DNA from: Streptomyces avermitilis MA-4680 = NBRC 14893
GTDB taxonomy: Bacteria > Actinomycetota > Actinomycetes > Streptomycetales > Streptomycetaceae
DNA length: 64,000 bases
Assembly (NCBI RefSeq): GCF_000009765.2
Contig: NC_003155.5
Location: 2,418,001-2,482,000 of the forward strand
Direction: 5' to 3'
Made by a program: the position numbers and the translations under genes. Positions 35,633 to 44,482 of the stretch are shown here, piece after piece. The first letter of the stretch is position 1. Each line of letters starts with the position of its first letter. Below the pieces are notes generated by a model. That model saw only the letters and a list, made by a program, of their open reading frames with translations, was not told the origin of the DNA and made no database searches.

Positions 35633-37819
35633 ATGCCGCTGGCGCGCCGCGTCCTCCTGACCGCTCTCGCCGCCGGGTCCGCGGGCGCCGCCGTCGCCTG
35701 TGACCCGGCCTCGGCCGACGGAGCGCCCGCGGCGGGCTCGGCCGCGACGGCCGCCCGCCGGCTCCTCCCCCGTCACTGGCGGCAGCTGACGTTCCGCACG
35801 GCGGGCGGACGCGACACGTTCCAGGTGTCCGGCCGTACGGGCCGCGTCACCGTCACGGGCGGCACACCGGCGACCCAGCTCACGGGGCTGAACTGGTACT
35901 TGAGGAACATCGCGGACGCCGACATCAACTGGGCGGGCAGGCAGCTCCGCCTGCCCCGCGCACTGCCGGGCCTCGCCGGCACAGTGACCCGGCGCGCGAA
36001 CGTCCCGCACCGCTTCGCCCTCAACGACACGAACGACGGCTACACGGGCCCGTACCACGACTGGACGTACTGGGAGCGTGAGCTCGACGTACTGGCCCTG
36101 CACGGCTACAACGAAGTGCTCGTCCAAACGGGCGCGGACGCGCTCCACCACCGGGTGTTCCAGGAGTTCGGGTACACCGACGAGGAGCTGCGGAAGTGGA
36201 TTCCGGGGCCGGCCCATCAGCCCTGGTGGCTGCTGCAGAACCTCTCCGCCTTCCCCGACCCCGTCTCACAACAGCTCCTCGACGCCCGGGCCGCGCTCGG
36301 CCGGCGCATCGCGAACCGGCTGCGGGAGCTGGGCATGACACCGGTGTTCCCCGGCTACTTCGGCACGGTTCCGCCGGGCTTCGCCGACCGCAACGCGGGT
36401 GCGCACACCGTCCCGCAGGGCACCTGGATGGGCTTCGCCAGGCCCGACTGGCTGGACCCGCGCACCGAGCACTTCACACGGGTGGCCGCGGCCTTCTACC
36501 GGATCCAGGACGAGATGTTCGGCGGCGCCTCGACCCGCTACAAGATGGACCTGCTGCACGAGGGCGGCAGCCCCGGTGACGTGCCCGTCGGCGACGCGGC
36601 GAAGGGCGTCGAGAGGGCGTTGCGGGCCGCGCACCCGGGCGCCGTATGGGTGATCCTGGGCTGGCAGCACAACCCGCCCAGGGCGATCGTCGACGCCGTG
36701 GACAAGGACCGGATGCTCGTCGTGGACGGCCTCTGTGACCGCTTCCCGAAGGTCACCGACCGCGAGGCGGACTGGCACGGCACCCCGTACGCCTTCGGCT
36801 CGATCTGGAACTTCGGCGGCCATACGACCCTGGGCGCGAACACTCCCGACTGGGCTTCGCTGTACGAGCGGTGGCGCACCAGGCCGGGCAGCACCCTGCG
36901 CGGTGTCGCTCTGCTCCCGGAGGCCGCGGACAACAATCCGGCCGCCTTCGCCCTGTTTTCCGAACTCGCCTGGCGCGAGGGCGACTTGGACCTGCGCGCA
37001 TGGTTCGCGCGGTGGGCGCGCTCGCGCTACGGGGGACGCGATCCACATGCGGAGGCCGCCTGGGACATCCTGCGCCGGACCGCGTACGGCACCACGCGCG
37101 CCGACTCGTGGAGCGAGGGCGCGGACGGGCTGTTCGGGGCGCGCCCCTCCCTCGCGGCGACGAAGGCGGCTTCCTGGTCGCCGAAGCGCCTCCGTTACCG
37201 GCCCGAGGAGTTCGAACCGGCGCTTGGCGAGCTCCTGAAGGTGCGGCCGGGGCTGCGCGGCTCGTCGGCGTACCGCCGCGACCTGCTCGACGTGGCCCGC
37301 CAGGCACTCTCCAACCGCAGCCGGGTACTCCTCCCGCAGATCAGGACGGCGTACGAGGCCAAGGACACCGCCCGCTTCGACCGGCTGACCGGCGTCTGGC
37401 TGGCCCTGATGGACCTGCTGGAGGCACTCCTGGCCACCGACTCCCGTCATCTGCTGGGCCGTTGGGTGGCCGACGCGCGGGCGTGGGGTGCGAGCGCGGC
37501 GGAGCGGGACCGGCTCGCGTACGACGCCCTCTCGCTGCTGACCGTGTGGGGCACCCGCGCGGGTGCGGACGCCGGGCTGCGCGACTACGCCAACCGCGAG
37601 TGGGCGGGACTGGTCGGCGGGCTGTACCGGCTGCGCTGGTCGACGTACTTCGCGGAGCTGCGGTCGGCGTCGCGGGAGGGACGCACGCCGAAGAAGACCG
37701 ACTGGTTCGCCCTGGAAGATCGCTGGACCCGGAATCCCGGGGGCCTGGCGACGCGGCCCACGGGTGACACGTACCAGGCCGCCGTCCGGGTGCACGAACG
37801 GCTGACCGCCGAGCGATAG
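35633..37819 (+). CDS. Alpha-N-acetylglucosaminidase (GH89)
   Basis: This 728-residue secreted enzyme has an N-terminal signal peptide (RRVLLTALAAGSAGAAVA), then the three NAGLU parts: a small N-terminal domain (about 45-120), the catalytic barrel (about 125-450; NVPHRFALNDTNDGYTG starts it) and a C-terminal helical domain. The catalytic pair is Glu310 (MDLLHEGGS) and Glu430 (GVALLPEAADNNP), with spacing close to that of characterised GH89 enzymes. It removes terminal alpha-linked GlcNAc. The Cys in AVACDP could make it a lipoprotein, but the lipobox is poor. GAGGGAG precedes the ATG. The 195-bp leader before it holds no gene. Confidence 0.92.
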   Translation: MPLARRVLLTALAAGSAGAAVACDPASADGAPAAGSAATAARRLLPRHWRQLTFRTAGGRDTFQVSGRTGRVTVTGGTPATQLTGLNWYLRNIADADINWAGRQLRLPRALPGLAGTVTRRANVPHRFALNDTNDGYTGPYHDWTYWERELDVLALHGYNEVLVQTGADALHHRVFQEFGYTDEELRKWIPGPAHQPWWLLQNLSAFPDPVSQQLLDARAALGRRIANRLRELGMTPVFPGYFGTVPPGFADRNAGAHTVPQGTWMGFARPDWLDPRTEHFTRVAAAFYRIQDEMFGGASTRYKMDLLHEGGSPGDVPVGDAAKGVERALRAAHPGAVWVILGWQHNPPRAIVDAVDKDRMLVVDGLCDRFPKVTDREADWHGTPYAFGSIWNFGGHTTLGANTPDWASLYERWRTRPGSTLRGVALLPEAADNNPAAFALFSELAWREGDLDLRAWFARWARSRYGGRDPHAEAAWDILRRTAYGTTRADSWSEGADGLFGARPSLAATKAASWSPKRLRYRPEEFEPALGELLKVRPGLRGSSAYRRDLLDVARQALSNRSRVLLPQIRTAYEAKDTARFDRLTGVWLALMDLLEALLATDSRHLLGRWVADARAWGASAAERDRLAYDALSLLTVWGTRAGADAGLRDYANREWAGLVGGLYRLRWSTYFAELRSASREGRTPKKTDWFALEDRWTRNPGGLATRPTGDTYQAAVRVHERLTAER

Positions 37820-37891
37820 CCGGGGCGGCCGGGGGCGGCACGGGAACCGACTCAGCTTTCTTGACGGGTATACGTCACCCTCGAACTCTGG

Positions 37892-37906
37892 TAGGAAACT
37901 TTCCTA
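37892..37906. promoter_or_regulatory. Operator palindrome before chitosanase (CsnR-box-like)
   Basis: TAGGAAACTTTCCTA is a perfect 7-1-7 dyad 40 bp before the chitosanase GTG. In streptomycetes, chitosanase genes are known to be controlled by the ROK-family repressor CsnR through a palindrome of this kind. No CsnR gene is in the window. The match is from memory and has not been aligned to published sites. Confidence 0.7.
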
Positions 37907-37946
37907 ACAGTACGCGGAACGACGAACTCCCCCTCTTGGAGGTACC

Positions 37947-38762
37947 GTGCACTCCCCCCACATACGCACCTCACGCCGCACCCTGCTCGCCCTGATCGGA
38001 GCCTCACTGGTGGCAGGCCCACTCGTCGCGAACCAGTCCGCGACCGCCGCACCCGTCGGCCTGGACGACCCGGCGAAGAAAGAGATCGCCATGAAGCTCG
38101 TGTCCAGCGCGGAGAACTCCTCGCTGGACTGGAAGGCCCAGTACAAGTACATCGAGGACATCGGCGACGGCCGCGGCTACACCGCCGGGATCATCGGCTT
38201 CTGCTCCGGCACCGGCGACATGCTCGACCTCGTCGAGCTCTACACCCAGCGCAAGCCGGGGAACGTCCTGGCCACGTATCTGCCCGCCCTGCGCAACGTC
38301 AACGGCGGCGACTCGCACCAGGGCCTGGACCCGGGCTTCCCCGGCGACTGGCGCCGCGCGGCCCAGGACTCGGCGTTCCAGCAGGCCCAGAACGACGAAC
38401 GCGACCGCGTCTACTTCGACCCGGCCGTCCGGCAGGGGAAGGCGGACGGTATCGGCGTACTCGGACAGTTCACGTACTACGACGCCATCGTCATGCACGG
38501 GGACGGCGGTGACAGCACCAGCTTCAGCAGCATCCGCGGGCGCGCCCTGGCCAAGGCCGAGCCGCCGGCGCAGGGCGGCAACGAGGTGACGTACCTGAAC
38601 GCCTTCCTCGACGCCCGGGTCTGGGCGATGCGGCAGGAGGAGGCCCACTCGGACACCAGCCGGGTCGACACCGCCCAGCGGGTCTTCCTGACGAAGGGCA
38701 ACCTGAACCTGGATCCGCCACTGGACTGGAAGGTGTACGGGGACAGCTACCACATCGGCTGA
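37947..38762 (+). CDS. csnA: Chitosanase, glycoside hydrolase family 46
   Basis: This 271-residue secreted endo-chitosanase has a twin-Arg-like start (SRRTLLALIGASLVAGPL) and a signal peptide ending near residue 35. The catalytic acid is Glu56 (SSAENSSLDW) and the base is Asp74 (DIGDGRGYTAG), with the 18-residue spacing of the Streptomyces N174 enzyme. It cleaves beta-1,4-glucosamine chains. The GTG at 37947 follows GGAGG. The GH89 gene upstream also acts on amino sugars, so the pair may serve chitosan or chitin-derived glycan use. Confidence 0.95.
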   Translation: MHSPHIRTSRRTLLALIGASLVAGPLVANQSATAAPVGLDDPAKKEIAMKLVSSAENSSLDWKAQYKYIEDIGDGRGYTAGIIGFCSGTGDMLDLVELYTQRKPGNVLATYLPALRNVNGGDSHQGLDPGFPGDWRRAAQDSAFQQAQNDERDRVYFDPAVRQGKADGIGVLGQFTYYDAIVMHGDGGDSTSFSSIRGRALAKAEPPAQGGNEVTYLNAFLDARVWAMRQEEAHSDTSRVDTAQRVFLTKGNLNLDPPLDWKVYGDSYHIG

Positions 38763-38803
38763 CCCCCGCGCGAGGCCGCGGCCGAGGCGCACGGCCGGGA
38801 CGC

Positions 38804-38832
38804 CGCGGCTCCGTGCCGGACACGGAGCCGCG
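38804..38832. terminator. Bidirectional terminator between csnA and permease
   Basis: CGCGGCTCCGTG (38804-38815) pairs perfectly with CACGGAGCCGCG (38821-38832) around a 5-base loop, between two convergent genes. Confidence 0.75.
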
Positions 38833-38868
38833 CGCGAGCCCGGACACGCAAGGCGCCTGCGAGCCGGG

Positions 38869-40329
38869 TCAGTGTGCCGTCACCGCGGAAGGCCCCGCGG
38901 CCGGGGAGCCGGCCCCGCCCCGCTGCCCGGCGATCTCCTCGCCCGGCTCCATCGGCGCCGTCACCTCGTCGTCCCCCTGGCGCCTGCCCAGATGGTTGAA
39001 GAGGAGGTTCAGCACCACGGCCGCCACGCACCCGGTCGAGATCCCCGAGTCCAGGACGATCTTCGCCGTCTGCGGGAACGCGTGGTAGAACTCCGGCGCG
39101 GTGATCGGGATGATGCCGACCGCCAGTGACACCGCCACGATCAGGACGTTGTTGTCCTTCTCCAGGCCGGCCCGGACCAGGGTCTGGATGCCGCTGGCCG
39201 CGACCGAGCCGAACAGGACGACGCCCGCGCCGCCGAGGACGGGCCGGGGCACGACCGCGATCAGCGAGGCGGCCACGGGACACAGGCCCATCAGGACCAG
39301 GAAGCCGCCGCCGGTGGCGACGACGTACCGGCTGCGGATCCTCGTCATCGCGACCAGGCCGATGTTCTGCGCGAAGGCGCTGCACATGAACCCGTTGAAG
39401 AGGGGGCTGAGGGCCGAGCCGAGGGTGTCGGCGCGCAGACCGGCGGCGATGGTCCGCTCGTCGGCGGGGCGTCCGACGATCTCCCCCAGCGCCAGCATGT
39501 CCGCCGTCGACTCGGTCATCGAGACCACCATGACCACGCTGAGGGAGAGGATCGCGGCGAGCTGGAACCGCGGTGCGCCGAAGTGGAACGGCGTCGGGAA
39601 GCCGATCAGGTCCGCTCCGGCCACCGGGCCGAAGTCCGTGACGCCGAGGGGTATCGCGAGCAGCGTGCCGATGACCAGGCCGAGCAGGACGGCGATCTGC
39701 TTGACGAAGCCGTGGGTGAAGCGGCGAAGGAGCAGCACGATCACGAGAGTCGCGGCGGCGAGCCCCAGGTAGGTCGTCGAACCGTAGGAGTCCGCCGTGG
39801 GGTCGGGGCCCTGGGCCCAGCCGAAGGCGACGGGCAGCAGGGACACGCCGATGAGGGTGATCACGGTGCCGGTGACGACCGGCGGGAAGAAGCGGACGGC
39901 CTTGCTGAAGAAGGGGGCCGCGACGAAGCCGAGGGCGCCGGCGACGATCACCGCGCCGAAGATGATCGGGAGGGCGTCGGACCTGTCCTTGGTGGAGGCG
40001 ACGATCGCGGTCATGGGGGCGACGCCGGCGAAGGTGACGCCGTTGACGAACGGAAGCCGGGCACCGATCTTCCAGAAGCCGAGGGTCTGGAGGAAGGTGG
40101 CGAGGCCCGCGGTGAACAGGCAGGCGCCGGTGAGGAAGGTCAGCTCGGTGCCGGAGAGGCCCGCGGCCGCGCCGACGATCAGGGGTGGGGCGACGACGCC
40201 GGCGTACATGGCGGCCACGTGCTGGAGGCCGCTGGTCGTCATCTTCAGAAGCGGGAGCTTCTCGTCAACTGGATGCCGGGGCTGGTCGGTTGGGACTGCA
40301 TCGGTGCTGGGCGATGGCTGGGCGGCCAC
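38869..40329 (-). CDS. NCS2-family purine (xanthine/urate) permease
   Basis: This 486-residue membrane protein has about 14 hydrophobic segments. NCS2 signatures are LQHVAAMYAGVVAPPLI near the start and the SMTESTADMLALGE stretch (UapA-type substrate loop, near residue 295), followed by FNGFMCSAFAQNIGLVAMTRI. It imports xanthine, urate or uracil by proton symport; the purine-degradation context favours xanthine or urate. The GTG at 40329 is chosen for its GGAGGA ribosome binding site; a GTG at 40353 lacks one. It is the last gene of the deaminase-permease block. Confidence 0.93.
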   Translation of the reverse strand: MAAQPSPSTDAVPTDQPRHPVDEKLPLLKMTTSGLQHVAAMYAGVVAPPLIVGAAAGLSGTELTFLTGACLFTAGLATFLQTLGFWKIGARLPFVNGVTFAGVAPMTAIVASTKDRSDALPIIFGAVIVAGALGFVAAPFFSKAVRFFPPVVTGTVITLIGVSLLPVAFGWAQGPDPTADSYGSTTYLGLAAATLVIVLLLRRFTHGFVKQIAVLLGLVIGTLLAIPLGVTDFGPVAGADLIGFPTPFHFGAPRFQLAAILSLSVVMVVSMTESTADMLALGEIVGRPADERTIAAGLRADTLGSALSPLFNGFMCSAFAQNIGLVAMTRIRSRYVVATGGGFLVLMGLCPVAASLIAVVPRPVLGGAGVVLFGSVAASGIQTLVRAGLEKDNNVLIVAVSLAVGIIPITAPEFYHAFPQTAKIVLDSGISTGCVAAVVLNLLFNHLGRRQGDDEVTAPMEPGEEIAGQRGGAGSPAAGPSAVTAH

Positions 40330-40526
40330 GGCGGCTCCTCCGGTCGGGTGCACGTCGTCGTCGACGTGGGTTTCAGGGAGGTGATGCGCGGTCGTGCGGG
40401 ACCGGGACGGACACCGTTCCGGGGCGCGCACAGCCATGCGCGCCCCGGACGCGGCCGCCATGAACCCCGCTCGGGTCCACGGCTACCGGCCGAGGGCCGT
40501 CCCCCTCGGCCGGAGATCTCCGGTTG

Positions 40527-41906
40527 TCAGGCCTGCGCGGCGATCCGCGCCAGCCGCTGCGCCTCTTCCCGCGTGGAGCGGGCGACGGCGTCCTCGTCGA
40601 CGTGCAGCAGCCGGCTGTTCTCGACGACCGGCTCGCCGCCCACGAGGGAGAGCGTGACCGGAGCCGCGGCGCCGAAGACCAGGGCGGTCACCGGGTCGGC
40701 GATCGAGGCGTGGGCGAGCGTGTCGAGCTTCCACAGCACCAGGTCGGCCAGCTTGCCCGTCTCCAGGGAGCCGATCTCGGCTGCCCGGCCCAGGACTTGG
40801 GCGCCTCCGTAGGTGCCGAGGCGCAGTGCCTGACGGGCGTTCAGGGCGGCTTCGCGGTGGGCGCCGAGACGGTTGATGAGGAGGGCGTTGCGCAACTCGG
40901 TGTGCAGCTCGCCGGATTCGTTGGAGGCCGTGCCGTCGACGCCGAGGCCGACGGGGACGCCCGCCGCCAGCATGTCGGGGACCCGGGCGATCCCGGCCGC
41001 GAGGCGGGCGTTGGACGACGGGCAGTGGGCGACACCGGTCTTCGTACGGGCGAAGGCGGCGATGTCGGAGTCGTTCATGTGGACGCAGTGCGCCATCCAC
41101 ACGTCCTCGCCGAGCCAGCCGGTGGACTCGAAGTAGTCGGTCGGGCCCATGCCGAACAGTTCCTTGCAGAACTGCTCCTCCTCGACGGTCTCCGAACCGT
41201 GGGTGTGCAGCCTTACTCCCTTGCGGCGCGCCAACTCGGCACCTTGCGTGAGGAGTTCGGTGGATACGGAGAACGGGGAGCAGGGCGCGACGGCGATCTG
41301 GGTCATCGCGTCGAAGGACGCGTCGTGGTGCTCGTCGATGGTCGCCTCGGTGGCGGCCAGCGCCCCTTCGAGGGTCTCGACGGCGAAGTCCGGCGGCAGA
41401 CCGCCGTCCTTCTCACTGCGGTCCATGGAGCCGCGGGCGAGGGTGAAGCGGACACCCGTCTCCCGGGCGGCGCGGATGATCGCGCCGGACAGGTCGCCGG
41501 AGCCCTTCGGGTACACGTAGTGGTGGTCCATGGCGGTGGTGACACCGCCGCGGGCCATCATGGCGAGGGAGCCCTGCGCGGCCGAGTGCACCATCCGCTC
41601 GTCGATGCGCGCCCAGGTCGGGTAGAGCGCGACGAGCCAGTTGAAGAGGTTGTGGTCCGTGGCCAGGCCCCGGGTGATCCACTGGTAGAAGTGGTGGTGC
41701 GTGTTGACCAGGCCGGGGGTCACGAGGTGGCCGGTGGCGTCGATACGGCGTACGACGTTCTCCAGGTCCTCGGGGGCCTTGCCCGCGCCGAGCGACTCGA
41801 TGCGGCCGCCTGCGACGACGATGTGTCCGGAGGCGTACTCGGTGTCGTCCGCGTCGACGGTCGCGATCGCACAGTTCTCGATGACGATGCGCCGGGCTGC
41901 TGCCAT
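40527..41906 (-). CDS. 8-oxoguanine/guanine deaminase-type amidohydrolase
   Basis: This 459-residue protein is of the TrzN/AtzB group of amidohydrolases. Zn ligands are NTHHHFYQW (about residues 69-76), the later HTHGSE and MAHCVHM, and the catalytic Asp in GLGVDGTASNE. Characterised relatives deaminate 8-oxoguanine or isocytosine; others act on guanine or hydroxyatrazine. Between a purine permease and the uricase operon, a role in turning guanine-type purines into (oxo)xanthine or urate is likely. 8-Oxoguanine deamination would give urate directly. The ATG at 41906 follows AAAGGACG. Confidence 0.87.
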   Translation of the reverse strand: MAAARRIVIENCAIATVDADDTEYASGHIVVAGGRIESLGAGKAPEDLENVVRRIDATGHLVTPGLVNTHHHFYQWITRGLATDHNLFNWLVALYPTWARIDERMVHSAAQGSLAMMARGGVTTAMDHHYVYPKGSGDLSGAIIRAARETGVRFTLARGSMDRSEKDGGLPPDFAVETLEGALAATEATIDEHHDASFDAMTQIAVAPCSPFSVSTELLTQGAELARRKGVRLHTHGSETVEEEQFCKELFGMGPTDYFESTGWLGEDVWMAHCVHMNDSDIAAFARTKTGVAHCPSSNARLAAGIARVPDMLAAGVPVGLGVDGTASNESGELHTELRNALLINRLGAHREAALNARQALRLGTYGGAQVLGRAAEIGSLETGKLADLVLWKLDTLAHASIADPVTALVFGAAAPVTLSLVGGEPVVENSRLLHVDEDAVARSTREEAQRLARIAAQA

Positions 41907-42040
41907 GGTTCGTCCTTTTCCCTCTGTGAACAGGGCACGGCAGGACCCTAGGAGTTTTGAGTGCCGCGGCCGGGAGGCCACGGGTGCCGAAGGAAGGTGT
42001 TTTCGGGTGCCCCCGGCCGGCCGGGGGCACCCCGGGTACG

Positions 42041-42988
42041 TCAGAGGTTGGTGAGGTCCACCGGGATCTTCGCCTCGCAGCCGTCCCGCAGGACGGTCGC
42101 CTCGATCAGGCCGTAGGGCCGGTCGGCGGCGAAGTACACCTCATTGTCGTTCTTGAGCCCGAACGGCTCCAGGTCCACCAGGAAGTGGTGCTTGTTCGGA
42201 AGCGAGAAGCGGACCTCGTCGATCTCGCTGCGGTGGTTGATGATCCGCGAACCCATCTGGTACAGGGTCTGCTGGAGGGAGAGGGAGTACGTCTCGGCGA
42301 AGGCCTGGAGCATGTGCTTCCTGGTCTGCTCGTAGGACTTCTCCCAGTGGGGCATCTTCCGCTCGTCGTCAGACCAGTTGAAGCGCCAGCGGGCAGCGAC
42401 CTGGGTGGCGAGGATACGGTCGTACGCCTCGGGGAGCGTCGTGTACTTGTCCTTGACGTAGCCCCAGAACTCGGAGTTGGTCGAGTTCATCACGACGAGG
42501 TCCTTGAGGCCGGAGATGACCTCCCAGGACGAGCCGTCGTAGGTGATCTGGGTGACGCGGGTCTCCTGGCCCTTGCGGACGAAGGAGTGCTTGACCTCGT
42601 CGGCGCCGATGAACCTGGAGTTGGCGTCGGAGGCCTCGATCCGCTCCCAGGTGTACTCCTCGATGCGGATACGCGCGGTCTTGATCGGCTCCTGGCTCGT
42701 CACGAAGTGCCGGGCGAGGTGGATGCCGAACTGCTCGGCGGACTCGATGCCGTGCTCCTTGGCGAACGCGTACACCGTGTTCTTGGTGGTGTCGGTCGGC
42801 AGGACGTTGGCGTTCGAGCCGGAGTAGTGGACCTCGTCCATGTCGCCGGAGAGCGCGACGGAGACGTTCAGGTCCTTGATGTGGTGGGTGGCGCCGTCCC
42901 GCGTGATCTTCACGACTCGGTTCTCGGCCTTGCCGTACTGGTTCTGGCCCAGCATCACAGGGCGGCCGGGGCGGGAATCGTCTGTCAT
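42041..42988 (-). CDS. Urate oxidase (uricase)
   Basis: This 315-residue cofactor-free oxidase converts urate and O2 to 5-hydroxyisourate and H2O2. It has the two T-fold repeats. Catalytic Lys is in NQYGKAENRVVKI and the catalytic Thr lies in NVLPTDTTKNTVY; the substrate-binding Phe/Arg/Gln region falls within SRFIGADEVKHSFV and the C-terminal LYQMG segment. The ATG at 42988 is preceded by GAGGGAG. It lies 6 bp downstream of uraH in the uraD-uraH-uricase operon. The H2O2 made here is a likely reason for the catalase gene in the same region. Confidence 0.96.
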   Translation of the reverse strand: MTDDSRPGRPVMLGQNQYGKAENRVVKITRDGATHHIKDLNVSVALSGDMDEVHYSGSNANVLPTDTTKNTVYAFAKEHGIESAEQFGIHLARHFVTSQEPIKTARIRIEEYTWERIEASDANSRFIGADEVKHSFVRKGQETRVTQITYDGSSWEVISGLKDLVVMNSTNSEFWGYVKDKYTTLPEAYDRILATQVAARWRFNWSDDERKMPHWEKSYEQTRKHMLQAFAETYSLSLQQTLYQMGSRIINHRSEIDEVRFSLPNKHHFLVDLEPFGLKNDNEVYFAADRPYGLIEATVLRDGCEAKIPVDLTNL

Positions 42989-42994
42989 CTTCTG

Positions 42995-43402
42995 CTAGCT
43001 CCCTCGGTAAACGGAGTAGCCGAACGGGTTGAGCAGCAGCGGTACGTGGTAGTGCTCGCCGGGCTTCACGGCGAAGGTGATCGCCACCTCGGGGAAGAAC
43101 GCACCGCTGTCCCGATTCGCGGGGGCGTCCTGCTGCGCATCGGCTTGCTTCTTCTCGAAGTACGGTTCGACGGCGAAGTCGAGCCGTACGTGGGTGGTCC
43201 CGGCCGGCAGGGCCGGGAGGTCCTTGCACCGCCCGTCGGCGTCGGTCGCGGAGCCGCCGAGCGCCTGCCAGTCTCCCCCTTGCCCGTAGGAGGCGGAGCG
43301 CCCCGAGCGGGCGGCGAGCTGGACGGCGACGCCCGCGGCGGGGCGGCCGATGCTGGTGTCCAGGATGTGCGTGGACACCGAGGCGGTGGTGCTGGTGCTC
43401 AT
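42995..43402 (-). CDS. uraH: 5-hydroxyisourate hydrolase
   Basis: This 135-residue transthyretin-like protein hydrolyses 5-hydroxyisourate to OHCU. The N-terminal VSTHILDTSIGRPAAGV carries the catalytic His, and the C-terminus ends with the diagnostic YRGS tetrapeptide. A longer internal loop (EKKQADAQQDAPANRDSG) is inserted before the last strands. The ATG at 43402 overlaps the uraD stop (ATGA). Confidence 0.96.
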   Translation of the reverse strand: MSTSTTASVSTHILDTSIGRPAAGVAVQLAARSGRSASYGQGGDWQALGGSATDADGRCKDLPALPAGTTHVRLDFAVEPYFEKKQADAQQDAPANRDSGAFFPEVAITFAVKPGEHYHVPLLLNPFGYSVYRGS

Positions 43403-43917
43403 GCGTGTGCGTCCTCTTCGACGAGTCGGGCCAGGCGGATGCGGTTGATCTTGCCCAGCTCGGTGCGGACGATCTCCCGCTCCCGCTCCGGCGCGTTGCC
43501 GATCCGCTCCCTGACCGCGTCGCGCATCTGCTCGCCGGTGCGGCCGGTCGCGCAGATCAGGAAGACATGACCGAACTTCTCCTGGTACGCCAGGTTCAGT
43601 TCGAGCATGTCCGCCTTGAGTTCCTCGGAGGCGCCGGCCATGCCGCGCTGCTCCCGGGCCGAGGTCGGGTCGCCGGGCTTGGGGCGGCCGATCGGCGGGT
43701 GCCCGGCCATCGCCTGCGCCAGGTCCGCGGCGGTCAGTTCGGCCATCGCGGCGTCACTCGCGGTGTAGAGGTCGTCGGCGGTGGCGTACGGGCGGGCGGC
43801 GATCAGCCGCCTCGCCCACGTCGTGGAGGCGCACGCCTCGTGGAGGGCGGCGAGCGCCGCGTGCTCCCCCAGGTCGTTGAACCGGGCGAGGCCCGGCGGC
43901 GTGGAAGTCGAAGTCAC
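43399..43917 (-). CDS. uraD: OHCU decarboxylase
   Basis: This 172-residue enzyme decarboxylates 2-oxo-4-hydroxy-4-carboxy-5-ureidoimidazoline to S-allantoin. The active-site His73 lies in AGHPPIGRPKPGD; FGHVFLICATGRT is the second conserved stretch. GGAGG lies at the right distance before the GTG at 43917. It is the first gene of the uricase operon, whose promoter (43956-43984) overlaps the 17-bp dyad at 43980-43996. Confidence 0.95.
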   Translation of the reverse strand: MTSTSTPPGLARFNDLGEHAALAALHEACASTTWARRLIAARPYATADDLYTASDAAMAELTAADLAQAMAGHPPIGRPKPGDPTSAREQRGMAGASEELKADMLELNLAYQEKFGHVFLICATGRTGEQMRDAVRERIGNAPEREREIVRTELGKINRIRLARLVEEDAHA

Positions 43918-43955
43918 GGGAGCCTCCGTGGCCTTGTACTGAACGGGCTGCCGCC

Positions 43956-43996
43956 AGCTAACGCCCTCCGCGACACGACGTCAACAGTTTGTTGAA
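43956..43996 (-). promoter_or_regulatory. uraD operon promoter overlapping a 17-bp dyad
   Basis: On the minus strand TTGACG (43984-43979) and TTAGCT (43961-43956) are spaced by 17 bp, a good vegetative promoter. The -35 is the right arm of TTCAACAAACTGTTGAC (43996-43980). A nearly identical dyad overlaps the katA -35. Confidence 0.7.
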
Positions 43997-44113
43997 AATT
44001 CTGGGTAACAGAGGCGCCGTCCGGATGCCGGGCGGCGACTCGCCACCCGGCCGGGCAGCACATCCCCGGTCAGACCCGTTCGCCCGGGCTCGTGCCAGCC
44101 AGGGCCCTTCCGG

Positions 44114-44482
44114 TCAGGCCTCTTTCTCGCGATTGAGGTAGTTGTAGACGGTGAAGCGACTGACGCCCAGGGCGCTCGCCACGGTCTCGACGCCGTGCCG
44201 CACCGAGAAGGCGCCGCGCGCTTCGAGAATCCGCACGACCTCCTGCTTGGACTTGCGGTCCAGGTCGGCCAGCGGTTTGCCCTTCTTGCGCTCCATGGCG
44301 GCCAGGATGTGGTCGAGGGAGTCGGCCAGCTGCGGCAGACGTACGGCGACCACGTCGACGCCCTCCCAGGAGAGCACGACGTCGTCGACGCCGGCCTCGT
44401 CGGGCGGAAGCATCTCGCCACCCATGGCGTCGACCAGCGGCTTCACGGCCGCGATGAACGGCTCGTCCCCGTTGCCGGTCAC
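44114..44482 (-). CDS. Small helix-turn-helix protein
   Basis: This 122-residue protein has an N-terminal half resembling a small alpha/beta ligand domain (PFIAAVKPLVDAMGGEM...) and a C-terminal Fis/YheO-like helix-turn-helix (GVETVASALGVSRFTVYNYLNRE, residues ~97-119). The predicted role is DNA binding. The GTG at 44482 overlaps the stop of the 83-residue gene upstream (GTGA). Its position just upstream of uraD makes it one candidate regulator of the uricase operon, but the dyad recognised is not known. Confidence 0.8.
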   Translation of the reverse strand: MTGNGDEPFIAAVKPLVDAMGGEMLPPDEAGVDDVVLSWEGVDVVAVRLPQLADSLDHILAAMERKKGKPLADLDRKSKQEVVRILEARGAFSVRHGVETVASALGVSRFTVYNYLNREKEA

